From positions 1 through 49,114 of the forward strand of contig JAAUPF010000030.1 in the NCBI GenBank assembly GCA_012034575.1: 49,114 nucleotides of DNA, in the 5' to 3' direction. Source of the stretch: Richelia sp. CSU_2_1. GTDB lineage: Bacteria > Cyanobacteriota > Cyanobacteriia > Cyanobacteriales > Microcoleaceae. Position 1 is the first letter of the stretch, and each line of letters opens with the position of its first letter. A model generated the notes under the pieces. It did not search any database. It had not been told where the DNA came from and saw nothing but the letters and a program-made list of their open reading frames with translations. Below, piece after piece: positions 23,302-32,142 of this stretch. A program made the translations under genes and the position numbers.

Positions 23302-25683
23302 TTACAAACCTAATTGCCAGAAATTTTCTGCCGTTATCTGAATGCGCGACAGCGACATTAAAGAATCGTCAAAACTGCTAAAATTAGAGCCATAGGATAC
23401 ACCAAAAGTGTAGCCGATCGCCCCCACTAAATGCTCTACAATTGGATCGACTTTCCCGTAAGGATAAGCAAAACACCTAACTGATTTCCCCAATCCCCGC
23501 GCCAAAATTGCCCGCGATGTTACTCCTTCCCGCACAATCTCTGTCGCCGATAAAGCAGTCAGAGGTTGATAGGTTGCAGACAGGGAACCAAACTCAATTC
23601 CGGCATCCCGCAGTTGCCGAATTTCCATCCATCCCATTAATTGCGTTGCTTCAAACTCTGCTGTTTCCCAACTATTTGTCTTTCCTATTGACTCCGCCAC
23701 TAGAAAAACAGTTGCTGTAAAGTTAAAACGTTTTAGCAAAGGGAAAACGCAGTTAAAAAAGTTGCAATAGCCTCCGTCAAAAGTAAGCAATACAGCTTTA
23801 CCCGGTAAAGGAGTTTTAGCTAGTTTCGCTTTTTGCCAATCTTCCCAAGTGGCACTATAATAACCACTATCTTTGAGATATTGTAACTGCTGTTCGATCG
23901 CCTGGGGTCCGATCGAATTTAAACTTTCACCAGCAATGCGGCTGTAGGCGAGAATTGGGAGTTTTTTAGTAACAATATTACTGCTCTCAACTGTCATTTT
24001 AACCGACGGAGAAACTTCAGATTCTGGAGGCTTTTGCCAAATGATTTCCGGTGCGTAAATTACCTGTTTTGGCAACTCATTTTCTCGGGGAATTTGAATT
24101 ATCGGTTCCCCCGCCATCGCTGCTGCTGATGCAATTTCCCGCAACGCCGCCGCCGGGAAAGAAGCCCGACGGCTGACACTCGTTCCAGTGGTACCCGATC
24201 GCCTGCCAAAAATCGTCGCATTTGCTGGGTAAATGCCTCCCGATCCCGGCGCATTCAACCAGTCGGGGAAATTTGCCATTTTTTGAGCAGAAAAGGCTAA
24301 GCGCGATCGTAGGGACATTTCGCCGTTTAGCGGTTTTCCAATTAAAGCCGATCGCACAGCAGCAACGCACAATTCATAACCGATATTTTGAGTAATTGTC
24401 GATCGCAATTTTTGAGCGGAAACAAAACTATTTTCCACCGCAACAGTGACAATCCCCACTGCTACTCCACCGATTTTTACCAGCACATCTATTTCCGAAA
24501 ATTCTACTTTAAGATTAGTTAAATCTTCACTAATTTCGAGAGCGATCGAGTCTCGATCGAGACTAAAAATCGGTGATTCATCGGCTGTTTCTGGATTGTA
24601 AAAATTAGCATCAAGCCAATGGGGGCGGTTCCAGATTTTTTGTAAAAATAAAGTCCAGTTAAATACCGGATTTCTGGGATTGTATTGAAAGAATCGATCG
24701 AGAATTTGCCAAGCAAAATTAGTCGCGATCGCATCCTCCAAAACCCAAGCAGGCACCATTCCGTCACAGATTGGCAATTCTATCATGCCAAGTTCAACAT
24801 CTTCTAATTTAACATTACAGCACAGGCGATCGAAGATTGGCGGTACGTCGCAAATATCCGCGATCGGTTCCGTAACTTCTACTGTAACTTTCCAGGAAAT
24901 TTCACGATTTACCCACTCAATCTTAGCTAAAATGTTATTTATTGCATCTTGCTTAAACAGCCGATGATACTTGTGAGTTTTAGTAGTAGCAATATCTCGA
25001 TCGATTCCTTGATGCCAGGGTAAATTCAAACTCAAATTCGCTGCTTGCTGCTTGTAATTTTCCAGCATCGCCGGATCGTATTCAATACTAAGAAACTTGC
25101 AAATATCTCTTAAAACTTTAACTTTATCATCTAAAAGCTGTTCGTATTTAACTAAAATATGATTGGGATTGTTAACATATTTATGGCTGGTTAACATCGC
25201 ATCTACCCAGCGTTCAATGCAGTGTTCTAAATCCCAACCACTACCCCACACGTCGTTAAAAATCCTGGTAGCCTCATACAGAGAAGCTATGGTGTCCATA
25301 CCGTTTCGCAAAATATGAATGAATTTAGCATCAGGCAAAAAGTTCTCTATCTCTTCAATGAAATAAATATGTTCCGGCGTTTTTTCCAACCAAATGCTTT
25401 TGTTTTGTTCCGCAGCCAAACTATCTAAAACTCCGACAAACCAACTCGCTTTAGTTTCGTTATTTTGGCTGCTAGCAAAATTTTGCAGAAATTCAGGACG
25501 CTGAATCTCATCCTTAAAAAAAACTTCCAGCCTGCTTGGCAACTTGTCCGCAAACTTATCGTACAGTAAATAATGAAAAAACTTAGATTCAGGAAAAGAA
25601 ATAACTTCAGGATGAGCGGCTAACAAACTTTGCAGAATTGTCGTGCCGCTTCTCGGACAGCCCACTAAAAATATTCGTTGCAT
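23302..25683 (-). CDS. Sulfotransferase - glycan-locus domain - inactive polysaccharide deacetylase fusion
   Basis: 793 residues. The N-terminal sulfotransferase domain (about 1-265) has an intact PAPS loop (GCPRSGTT, 8-15) and a 3'-phosphate motif (ILRNGMDTIASLY). A middle region (about 395-445) carries a domain shared with two glycosyltransferases of the cluster (VLVKIGGVAVG, then LRSTITQNIGYEL). The C-terminus (about 625-793) is NodB-like: KAVLLTFDGGY, FTATVFLV, FAYPYG. The metal ligands are changed: TFDDG is TFDGG (637), and the two His of HxxxH are Leu701 and Tyr705, so deacetylase activity is unlikely. Probably a sulfation enzyme with a sugar-binding remnant domain. Last gene of the minus-strand glycan locus. 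Confidence 0.85.
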   Translation of the reverse strand: MQRIFLVGCPRSGTTILQSLLAAHPEVISFPESKFFHYLLYDKFADKLPSRLEVFFKDEIQRPEFLQNFASSQNNETKASWFVGVLDSLAAEQNKSIWLEKTPEHIYFIEEIENFLPDAKFIHILRNGMDTIASLYEATRIFNDVWGSGWDLEHCIERWVDAMLTSHKYVNNPNHILVKYEQLLDDKVKVLRDICKFLSIEYDPAMLENYKQQAANLSLNLPWHQGIDRDIATTKTHKYHRLFKQDAINNILAKIEWVNREISWKVTVEVTEPIADICDVPPIFDRLCCNVKLEDVELGMIELPICDGMVPAWVLEDAIATNFAWQILDRFFQYNPRNPVFNWTLFLQKIWNRPHWLDANFYNPETADESPIFSLDRDSIALEISEDLTNLKVEFSEIDVLVKIGGVAVGIVTVAVENSFVSAQKLRSTITQNIGYELCVAAVRSALIGKPLNGEMSLRSRLAFSAQKMANFPDWLNAPGSGGIYPANATIFGRRSGTTGTSVSRRASFPAAALREIASAAAMAGEPIIQIPRENELPKQVIYAPEIIWQKPPESEVSPSVKMTVESSNIVTKKLPILAYSRIAGESLNSIGPQAIEQQLQYLKDSGYYSATWEDWQKAKLAKTPLPGKAVLLTFDGGYCNFFNCVFPLLKRFNFTATVFLVAESIGKTNSWETAEFEATQLMGWMEIRQLRDAGIEFGSLSATYQPLTALSATEIVREGVTSRAILARGLGKSVRCFAYPYGKVDPIVEHLVGAIGYTFGVSYGSNFSSFDDSLMSLSRIQITAENFWQLGL

Positions 25684-25689
25684 TGTGAT

Positions 25690-25812
25690 AAGTAGAAGGA
25701 AGAAGGAAGAAGGTAGAAGGTAGAAGGTAGAATGTAGAATGTAGAAGGTAGAAGGTAGAATGTAGAAGGTAGAATGTAGAATGTAGAATGTAGAATGTAG
25801 AAGGTAGAATGC
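25690..25812. repeat. Heptameric repeats TAGAAGG / TAGAATG / GAAGGAA
   Basis: An array of period-7 units switching between AGAAGGA, AGAAGGT and AGAATGT, ending 8 bases before the start codon of the sulfotransferase fusion gene. Confidence 0.9.
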
Positions 25813-25899
25813 CGAGCAGTAAGCTTGATTTTGGGTGCAATCTGCTATAAATTATACAGCACCTTTCATGTAAATGAAGTACCAAGAAATCGCAGGTAG

Positions 25900-25920
25900 G
25901 GACACGGCAGTGCCGTGTCC
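25900..25920. repeat. Dispersed palindrome GGACACGGCAGTGCCGTGTCC, copy 1
   Basis: A 21-bp near-perfect palindrome; further copies lie at 40641-40661, 40688-40708 and (degenerate) 40805-40826. Usually flanked by TAGG and CCTA/CCTT. REP-like dispersed element. Confidence 0.8.
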
Positions 25921-25988
25921 TTGTGAGGATTATTCGATAGATGAGCGTACTTCATTCTGGGTGCAATTTGCTGTATCATGTCCTATTA

Positions 25989-26055
25989 GACATCTCCTAA
26001 AAAGATTGTGGAAGCCTTGCCCCATAAGGACAAAAACCTAATTTTGGGAGATGTC
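25989..26055. mobile_element. MITE-like element, 67 bp, flanked by TA
   Basis: Terminal inverted repeats GACATCTCCTAAAA and TTTTGGGAGATGTC bound a 67-bp segment flanked on both sides by TA, as expected for elements moved by IS630/Tc1-type transposases. It has no coding capacity and lies between the sulfotransferase fusion gene and the ABC ATPase gene. The rest of 25813-26160 contains the word TGGGTGCAAT(C/T)TGCT twice and no gene. Confidence 0.5.
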
Positions 26056-26160
26056 TATTGTATTAGCTACATTGTATCGATCGAATTGTCTCGATCGCAC
26101 AGGCCCAGGGTGAAGCATAAGCCCTACAAAACGGTAATAAAGCGGTAAAAAAATCATCCC

Positions 26161-28233
26161 TTAACCCCAACTAAAATCCTCCTGTAACAAATCCGAAAGT
26201 TCCCGATTGAAAGGTGCAAAATAACCGATCAACTCTTGCTCGATCGCCCGCGGCATATTGCTATAATCCTCAACACTACTCATCTCGTATTCTTTCACAG
26301 CACCCGCATCAATATCCAAGAAATCCAACACCCGAGAAAATACCTTACCCGGATTAGCTTGAAAATCTTCACTCTGCAAAATCAGCAACTGTTCCCTCGG
26401 GAAATAATCAAGCCAATTTTTGATTTGATCGACATAAATGCCGCGAGACAAATAAGAATAATGTTGGTGATTGAAACTGTAATAACCTTCGTCCGATCGC
26501 ATTTTTTCCACTTCACCTTTGAGTCGATCGGGTTCCGAAGCAATTGCCTTGTCAAAATCCAGCGTTTCACAGCCGATCGCCACTTCTAAATTATAGTGCA
26601 GCCAAGCTCTTTGTACCGGATTTCGCAACATCACAATTAGTTTCACATCCGGGCAACACTTATAAACCCGCTCCGCCGCCAAAGGATGGTAAATATAGTA
26701 AGGAGTCATCTCCCACAGCAAGACTTTTTCGCCCGCCACACTCCGTTTCAACTGCTTGCTGTACCACTCCATCCCGCGATCGAAATTCAGGTCAAAAAAG
26801 TGAATTTCTCTCGTACCTTCTTTAATAATTTGCAAATGGTTTTCTAAATAGCCGTATAAAGCATCCGCACTGCACTTTTGAGCGCCAATTAGTAAGAAAT
26901 CCGGTTTGTTTTTAGCTTTTAACTGAGTTGAAATCTTCGCGTATCCCGGATTGTTTTTATTCAAAGCGTGAATTTTTTCCGCTGTTTCTGGAACATCTGC
27001 AAGCTGCATTTTGCCATCAAATTCCCAGCGATAGGGCGGACAAAGAATTGTTTTTTGATGCACGGTCGATCGCACGTACAGCGGGTAAACGTGCCAGTGA
27101 TAATCGTAGGCGTAAGCCCAACTTTTCTCGTAAATTCCCGCGTTGACATAATACTGTCCGTTGCCCAAATCCAGTCTGTCCAAATGCAGCTTAATTTTGC
27201 CTTTGCCTGGGGCGATCGGCAGCAATCTGCCCGTGTTATTAGTATTAGTATCGAAACAATTTTGTCCGTCTTCCCGGCTGATTGTCACCCCAAAAATTGC
27301 ACCAGCAATCGACTTCGGGGCTTCATAATGAATTTCCACAGTCACCGGATCGCCGCTGTCAATTTCCTCATCCGGCAATACTTTGACATCAGTAATTTCT
27401 ACTTCCAAAGAACCGAAACGATTTTCATTAACCCGCAGTTGCGTACCCGTACTTGTCGTTTCTGGAGGGCGCATCGGAGTGCGTTTTTCTGTTTCCGATC
27501 GCATTTCCGACAAATACTGACCGACTACTACTTCAGTTTCACCATAAGCGATTACTTGACCTTCCCGCAGCCACAAAGCGCGATCGCAATTTTTTTGAAT
27601 TTGCGCGGCACTGTGAGAAATTAAAACAATTGCACAACCTTGATTTTTAAACTCTTCAATTTTTTTCAAACATTTAGTTTGAAAAGCCACATCACCCACC
27701 GACAAATATTCATCAATTAATAGCACTTCCGGATCGGTATGAATTGCTACGGAAAAAGCCAACCGCATTTTCATCCCGGTACTGTAAGTGCGCATCGGGC
27801 TGTCGATAAACTGTTCCAATTCCGCAAATTCAACAATATCATGAAATCGGCGCGCTGCTTCCCGGCGAGTCAAACCGGCAACTACCGCCCCCACAAACAC
27901 ATTTTCTCTGCCCGTTAAATCCCCATGAAAACCCGCACCCAAATCCAACAAACCGCCAATTCTACCGTTAACTTTAATCGTACCTTCTTCGGCGCGGCCG
28001 ATACCGCCGACAAGTTGCAACAGCGTTGATTTTCCTGCGCCATTTTTACCGAGAATTCCTAACATTTCCCCCGGCGCAACAGTAAAACTGACATCTCGCA
28101 GCGCCCAAAAACGCGCCTGCGGTTTCATGCGCCACCAACCCCACAAAGCGGCTTCCATAATTGTGAGAGGTCGATCGGCATTATAGCGGTTAAAACGCTT
28201 GCCCAAACCCTTGACAACAATCGCTTGACTCAT
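26161..28233 (-). CDS. Polysaccharide ABC exporter ATPase (Wzt-like) fused to a sulfotransferase domain
   Basis: 690 residues in three parts. (1) ABC ATPase, 1-250: Walker A GILGKNGAGKST, signature YSTGMKMRLAF, Walker B VLLIDEYLSVGD, switch His in LISHS, all of the Wzt/TagH type. (2) Wzt-C-like beta domain, about 265-410, which in O-antigen exporters recognises the finished glycan. (3) Sulfotransferase-like domain, about 442-690: FLLIGAQKCSADALY and LIVMLRNPVQRAWLHY. The PAPS loop normally reads KxGTT/S and the 3'-phosphate motif has Ser where Leu545 stands, so catalysis is doubtful. Its start is adjacent to the permease stop, giving one operon. Confidence 0.88.
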   Translation of the reverse strand: MSQAIVVKGLGKRFNRYNADRPLTIMEAALWGWWRMKPQARFWALRDVSFTVAPGEMLGILGKNGAGKSTLLQLVGGIGRAEEGTIKVNGRIGGLLDLGAGFHGDLTGRENVFVGAVVAGLTRREAARRFHDIVEFAELEQFIDSPMRTYSTGMKMRLAFSVAIHTDPEVLLIDEYLSVGDVAFQTKCLKKIEEFKNQGCAIVLISHSAAQIQKNCDRALWLREGQVIAYGETEVVVGQYLSEMRSETEKRTPMRPPETTSTGTQLRVNENRFGSLEVEITDVKVLPDEEIDSGDPVTVEIHYEAPKSIAGAIFGVTISREDGQNCFDTNTNNTGRLLPIAPGKGKIKLHLDRLDLGNGQYYVNAGIYEKSWAYAYDYHWHVYPLYVRSTVHQKTILCPPYRWEFDGKMQLADVPETAEKIHALNKNNPGYAKISTQLKAKNKPDFLLIGAQKCSADALYGYLENHLQIIKEGTREIHFFDLNFDRGMEWYSKQLKRSVAGEKVLLWEMTPYYIYHPLAAERVYKCCPDVKLIVMLRNPVQRAWLHYNLEVAIGCETLDFDKAIASEPDRLKGEVEKMRSDEGYYSFNHQHYSYLSRGIYVDQIKNWLDYFPREQLLILQSEDFQANPGKVFSRVLDFLDIDAGAVKEYEMSSVEDYSNMPRAIEQELIGYFAPFNRELSDLLQEDFSWG

Positions 28234-29025
28234 CTATAATTCCTCCACAAAACGATCGCTTTGACGCCTAAAAATTCCCAGTCCGATCGGCAAAAGCGCA
28301 GTCACGGCAAAGCTAAGGATTAACAGCATTTGCCAGTCAGGCTGCATACCTTTTAGCAAAATTGCCCGGTAAGCTTCTATCAGCGGCACCATCGGATTTA
28401 ATTGATATAAAGGTCGAAATTTTTCGGGTACGCTGTTGAGGTCGTAGAAAATCGGAGTCAAGTAAAATAGCATCTGCAACAACACGCCTAAAGTATGCTG
28501 CGTGTCGCGAAAAGTAACGTTAATTGCAGCTAGGGGATAAGCTAAACTCACCGTCAAAACGAACTGAATAACCATTAACAGCGGCAGCGCTAACAGCACC
28601 GGACTCGGCTGAACGCCATCAACCGCCAGAAAGATAATTAGCACCGGCAATGCTAGCAAAAAGTGAATCAATCCGGTTGTAGTTGTCACTACAGGTAAAA
28701 TTGCCGTCGGAAAATTCGGTTGCCTGATTAAAGCCAAATTGCCAGTAATCAATCCCGTTGCTTGAAACAGCGCAGCCTGAGACCAATTCCAGATTAACAA
28801 ACCGCTGAAAGCAAAGGAAGAAAACTGCGGGATATTCACCGGAATTACCGATCGAAACACAAAAGAAAACACGGCCAATTGCAACAGCGGATTGATCAAA
28901 GTCCAAGCAATTCCCAAGGCCGATCGCTTGTAAAGTAATTTCATATCTCGATCGACCAACTCTCGCAGCAAATCGCAAAAATGAGCGATTTTGCGATTGT
29001 AAATTAGTTTTTGGGATGTTCTCAC
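28234..29025 (-). CDS. ABC-2 type polysaccharide export permease (Wzm/TagG-like)
   Basis: 263 residues with six predicted membrane segments and the family's amphipathic N-terminus (LRELVDRDMKLLYKRSALGIAWTLINPLL). The segments MLFYLTPIFYDLNSVPEKFR and YQLNPMVPLIEAYRAILL (adjusted) are typical of the ABC2_membrane family. It pairs with the ATPase gene directly downstream to move lipid-linked glycan across the inner membrane. It overlaps the upstream glycosyltransferase by four bases (ATGA), so translation is coupled. Confidence 0.92.
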   Translation of the reverse strand: MRTSQKLIYNRKIAHFCDLLRELVDRDMKLLYKRSALGIAWTLINPLLQLAVFSFVFRSVIPVNIPQFSSFAFSGLLIWNWSQAALFQATGLITGNLALIRQPNFPTAILPVVTTTTGLIHFLLALPVLIIFLAVDGVQPSPVLLALPLLMVIQFVLTVSLAYPLAAINVTFRDTQHTLGVLLQMLFYLTPIFYDLNSVPEKFRPLYQLNPMVPLIEAYRAILLKGMQPDWQMLLILSFAVTALLPIGLGIFRRQSDRFVEEL

Positions 29026-30266
29026 TGTACGCCCCCAGCCATTATCGGCTCTTCCACTTCTTCCGATTCTCCCTCAGAAAGGGCTGCCAACTTCCGGGCT
29101 TGCAACTGAGCTTCCCGATAAGCAAAAGGACTCTGCAAACCCCCCAACAATTCGCTGAGGATTAACTTGCGGGGAAACCAGCCGGGATACCTCAAACGCT
29201 TGATAATCCAGCCATTTAGCCACTCAGACAGCGCAAATTTGATAATTTCGAGGCGCGGTACGGTGCGGTTGCGATCGCAAGTCAGCAAATAAGCCCCAAA
29301 ACCCCGCCCGTTATCCCGCAGTTGCTTGCTCAAAGCCTCGCCGCTGCGTCGGTGTACGTGCCACACGAAAGCTCTAGGTTCGTAAAATGTCGAGTATCCC
29401 TTCGCCAAAATCCGGTGAAACATCTCGATATCCCCGGCCCCGCGAGTCGGCGTCCCCACATCCAAAGCCGGATCGAAATTCCCCACCTCTGCAAATACTT
29501 GCCGCCGAAACGCCATATTCGCCCCGACGCCGTAGGCGCTAGCCCACAGTAAATTTTTGACCGGGAGTTTGCTACCGTCAACTACAAAACTGTGGAGATA
29601 TTGCAGCATTCCGCCGTAGCCGAATTCATATTGAATTTGAGCCTCGGTTTCCAATTCTGCAGGTGCGACTAAACCGCTGACAGCCATAATTTGCGGGTTA
29701 GCAAAGCCCGCAGCAATTCCCCGCAGCCAACCTCCATCGGGCCGCACGTCGTCATCAGTAAATGCAATAATTTCGTGGCTGGCTTCAGCGATGCCGCGAT
29801 TGCGCGCCCAGTCGAGTCCGGGCCGTTCTTCCTTGACGTAGCGTATAGGTAATCGCGCGACCAATTCAGCGGTGCTGGTGGTGGAAGGAGCGTTGTCTAC
29901 GACGATAATTTCGCGGTTCGGATAGTCAACGGCAAGAATTGCTGCTAAAGCGCCTTCGAGCAAATCCGTGCGATCGCGCGTGCAGATGACAACGCTAATC
30001 GGCGGTAGGGGATAATTCGGCTCTGTTTTTAAACCCAACTGTTCGGCCAGAATTAATTTAGCTAATTTATCGCCGACTTGCTCGAAAATTGCCGATCGCA
30101 CTTTCTCTGCTGGAATAATTGCTTGCCAAGGGCTATTGTACATTTCTGCCCAATGTACCGGCAGTCCCCGGTAGCGGACTAAAATGCGAATTTTTTCGTA
30201 TCTTTCCAATCCCTTAATCGGATTTATCGGCTCTGAAAATTCGACTTCAATCAGTTTTGCTGGCAT
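29022..30266 (-). CDS. Family 2 glycosyltransferase with N-terminal accessory domain
   Basis: 414 residues. Residues about 20-75 form an accessory domain (IRILVRYRGLPVHWAEM, KVRSAIFEQVGDKL) also found in the GT2 at 32143 and in the fusion protein at 23302. The GT-A domain follows: PPISVVICTRDRTDLL, VVDNAPST, AFTDDDVRPD (DxD), GAGDIEMFHRIL and WHVHRRSG. It adds a sugar from an NDP-sugar to a growing glycan; donor and acceptor are unknown. The stop overlaps the permease start. Heptamer repeats lie just upstream of its ATG. Confidence 0.9.
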   Translation of the reverse strand: MPAKLIEVEFSEPINPIKGLERYEKIRILVRYRGLPVHWAEMYNSPWQAIIPAEKVRSAIFEQVGDKLAKLILAEQLGLKTEPNYPLPPISVVICTRDRTDLLEGALAAILAVDYPNREIIVVDNAPSTTSTAELVARLPIRYVKEERPGLDWARNRGIAEASHEIIAFTDDDVRPDGGWLRGIAAGFANPQIMAVSGLVAPAELETEAQIQYEFGYGGMLQYLHSFVVDGSKLPVKNLLWASAYGVGANMAFRRQVFAEVGNFDPALDVGTPTRGAGDIEMFHRILAKGYSTFYEPRAFVWHVHRRSGEALSKQLRDNGRGFGAYLLTCDRNRTVPRLEIIKFALSEWLNGWIIKRLRYPGWFPRKLILSELLGGLQSPFAYREAQLQARKLAALSEGESEEVEEPIMAGGVQ

Positions 30267-30267
30267 A

Positions 30268-30400
30268 AGTTGACAGTTGATAGTTGACAGTTGACAGTTG
30301 ACAGTTGACAGTTGACAGTTTTTCCTCTTCCTTCCACTTATCTGCGTTTATCTGCGCTTATCCGCCTCGATCTGCGGTTGCAAGTTGACAGTTGACAGTT
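30268..30400. repeat. Heptamer TTGACAG arrays around a period-10 repeat
   Basis: Seven-base units (GTTGACA) at 30268-30320 and 30383-30400 flank a period-10 repeat at 30338-30381 (TTATCTGCGT-type units ending GCGGTTGC). The same period-10 type occurs at 46948-46990. Confidence 0.85.
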
Positions 30401-30482
30401 ACTGCGCAAGCAGTTATTTAGGAGCAATCCATCCTACTAATGACTGATAAAGATCGCCAGATTCCGAAGATCGCGATCGTGA

Positions 30483-31817
30483 CTAATAACGATCGCGAAC
30501 TCCCGACGCTGGCACTAATGACTGATGACTGATGACTGATGACTGATATTCGAGCGCTTTTTTGGAACTTTTCGGCATACCGTTAATGGCGATCGCAGTT
30601 AACAAATCCTTCGACATCGCAGTAGCCAGCAGCGGACGCAAATGCACGCCCCGCATCGGCTCCATACCGACTTTAGGAGTGATGTGGCCCACCGGAAATT
30701 CGCCGTAGCTGAGGTAAACACCCTGCGGGCGAGCCTCGTCGATCGACCTTTCTGCTGCTTCCCAGCCTTGCATCAAATCGATTTCAATTTCGCGATCGCT
30801 CAAATCTTCGCGCGCCGCGCCACCTTGCATAAAACTAGCAATTCCCGATCGAGTTTTCAACTCGTCCATCACTCCCCGAAAATACCAGTAACCGCGCAGT
30901 TTTCCCCGCAGCCAGCGCCAAGTTGCCCGCATCCCCAAACTTTCCAACAAATCCAAAGATTTTCTCAATCCTATCGCTAACAAATCCACAAATTCCGGCC
31001 AGACAAACGCGATTGCCGTTAAAACTTTATCTGCCAGCGAGTAAGGAGTTTCGTAGTCTTTGACGTGTAAAATCGGTCTGAGTTCGGGATGTCTGCGCCC
31101 GATTAAAACATCCGATCGACCTTCTTGGCGAGCTCTGCGAAAAGAGCGATCGAGATTGTTAGTTTCATGTTCGTAATGATAGCCGACAGCATCATCCGCC
31201 ACAGCAAAAGATACGCCAGCTTTCAGCAAGCGCACTCCGAATTCGTAATCTTCTCCGCCGCAGTTGCCAAAAGCAGTATCGAAGCCACCGAGACGGGAAA
31301 ACATTTCTGCATTTAAGGAAATATTGCCGCTGAACAAATCTAAGTAGGAAAACCGATGTTCCGGGCGGCTCATTTGATAGAACTTTTCTTCCCACCACGA
31401 TCGCACTTCTACATCAAAATATCTCGTTCCTCCTTTTACCTTCGGCGGATAAGGGCCCATAACAGCGCAGCCCGGACGTTCTTTGTGAGTGCGTGCGTGG
31501 CTTGCTACCAGCGGCGGCATTGCTTCAATATCATCATCTAAAAATAACAGCAATTCTCCACTCGCCACCGACGCTCCGGTATTGCGAGCGATCGCAGCAC
31601 TGCGGCAATTTACCTCAATCACTTGCAGTTTAAACGGAGCTTCGTAGTCTTTGAGCATTGTCAAAGTATCGTCAATGCAGCTATCTGCAACTACGATAAA
31701 TTCCATCAGGTCGATCGGATAAGTTTGAGAGTGCAAAGCATCGAGGGCGCGCCGCAAGGAAAAACTGCGATCGTGACTGGGAATAATTATGCTAACTGTT
31801 GGATTTTTCTCGTTCAT
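30483..31817 (-). CDS. Family 2 glycosyltransferase, C-terminus recoded by heptamers
   Basis: 444 residues. GT-A domain: TVSIIIPSHDRSFSLRRAL, VVADSCIDDT, ARNTGASVASGELLLFLDDD, then GGFDTAFGNCGGEDYEFGVRLL. It has a long C-terminal region of unknown fold and lacks the accessory domain of its two neighbours. The last 25 or so residues (QSSVISHQSLV and beyond) are encoded by TGATGAC heptamers at about 30520-30546, so the original stop seems to have been lost by repeat invasion. It is part of the minus-strand glycan locus; substrate unknown. Confidence 0.88.
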   Translation of the reverse strand: MNEKNPTVSIIIPSHDRSFSLRRALDALHSQTYPIDLMEFIVVADSCIDDTLTMLKDYEAPFKLQVIEVNCRSAAIARNTGASVASGELLLFLDDDIEAMPPLVASHARTHKERPGCAVMGPYPPKVKGGTRYFDVEVRSWWEEKFYQMSRPEHRFSYLDLFSGNISLNAEMFSRLGGFDTAFGNCGGEDYEFGVRLLKAGVSFAVADDAVGYHYEHETNNLDRSFRRARQEGRSDVLIGRRHPELRPILHVKDYETPYSLADKVLTAIAFVWPEFVDLLAIGLRKSLDLLESLGMRATWRWLRGKLRGYWYFRGVMDELKTRSGIASFMQGGAAREDLSDREIEIDLMQGWEAAERSIDEARPQGVYLSYGEFPVGHITPKVGMEPMRGVHLRPLLATAMSKDLLTAIAINGMPKSSKKALEYQSSVISHQSLVPASGVRDRY

Positions 31818-31821
31818 AAAT

Positions 31822-31911
31822 TTGGTAATTGGTAATTGGTAGTTGGGAATTGGGAATTGGGAATTGGGAATTGGTAATTGGGAATTGGGAATTGGTAATT
31901 GGGAATTGGTA
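31822..31911. repeat. Heptameric repeats TTGGTAA / TTGGGAA
   Basis: About a dozen period-7 units (AATTGGG, AATTGGT, AGTTGGG) directly upstream of a glycosyltransferase start codon; the reverse-complement family is at 21-126. Confidence 0.92.
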
Positions 31912-31975
31912 ATGAACCATTGGCGTCAACTTAACGTCAAACCCATTCAGAGACTGTTGTTTAACTATTAAATCT

Positions 31976-32058
31976 AGATCCCCCCTAGCCCCCCTTAAGA
32001 AGGGGGGGACCGGAATTATTTCAAAGTCCCCCTTCTTAAGGGGGATTTAGGGGGATCT
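31976..32058. repeat. Large imperfect palindrome (CCCCCTTAAG type)
   Basis: AGATCCCCCCTAGCCCCCCT and its mirror AGGGGGATTTAGGGGGATCT bound an 83-bp segment with inner arms CTTAAGAAGGGGG and CCCCCTTCTTAAG, giving a cruciform or a long RNA hairpin. It resembles a dispersed repeat common in cyanobacterial genomes (recalled). It is in the gap between two glycosyltransferases. GTCAACT heptamers follow at about 32128-32150, and nothing else is seen in 31818-32142. Confidence 0.8.
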
Positions 32059-32142
32059 GGACTCAGGTAAAAGCGAGGGATACCAGAAGTTTCAAGCGAT
32101 TGTTGACAACAATGGCAATGGACAACTGTCAACTGTCAACTG

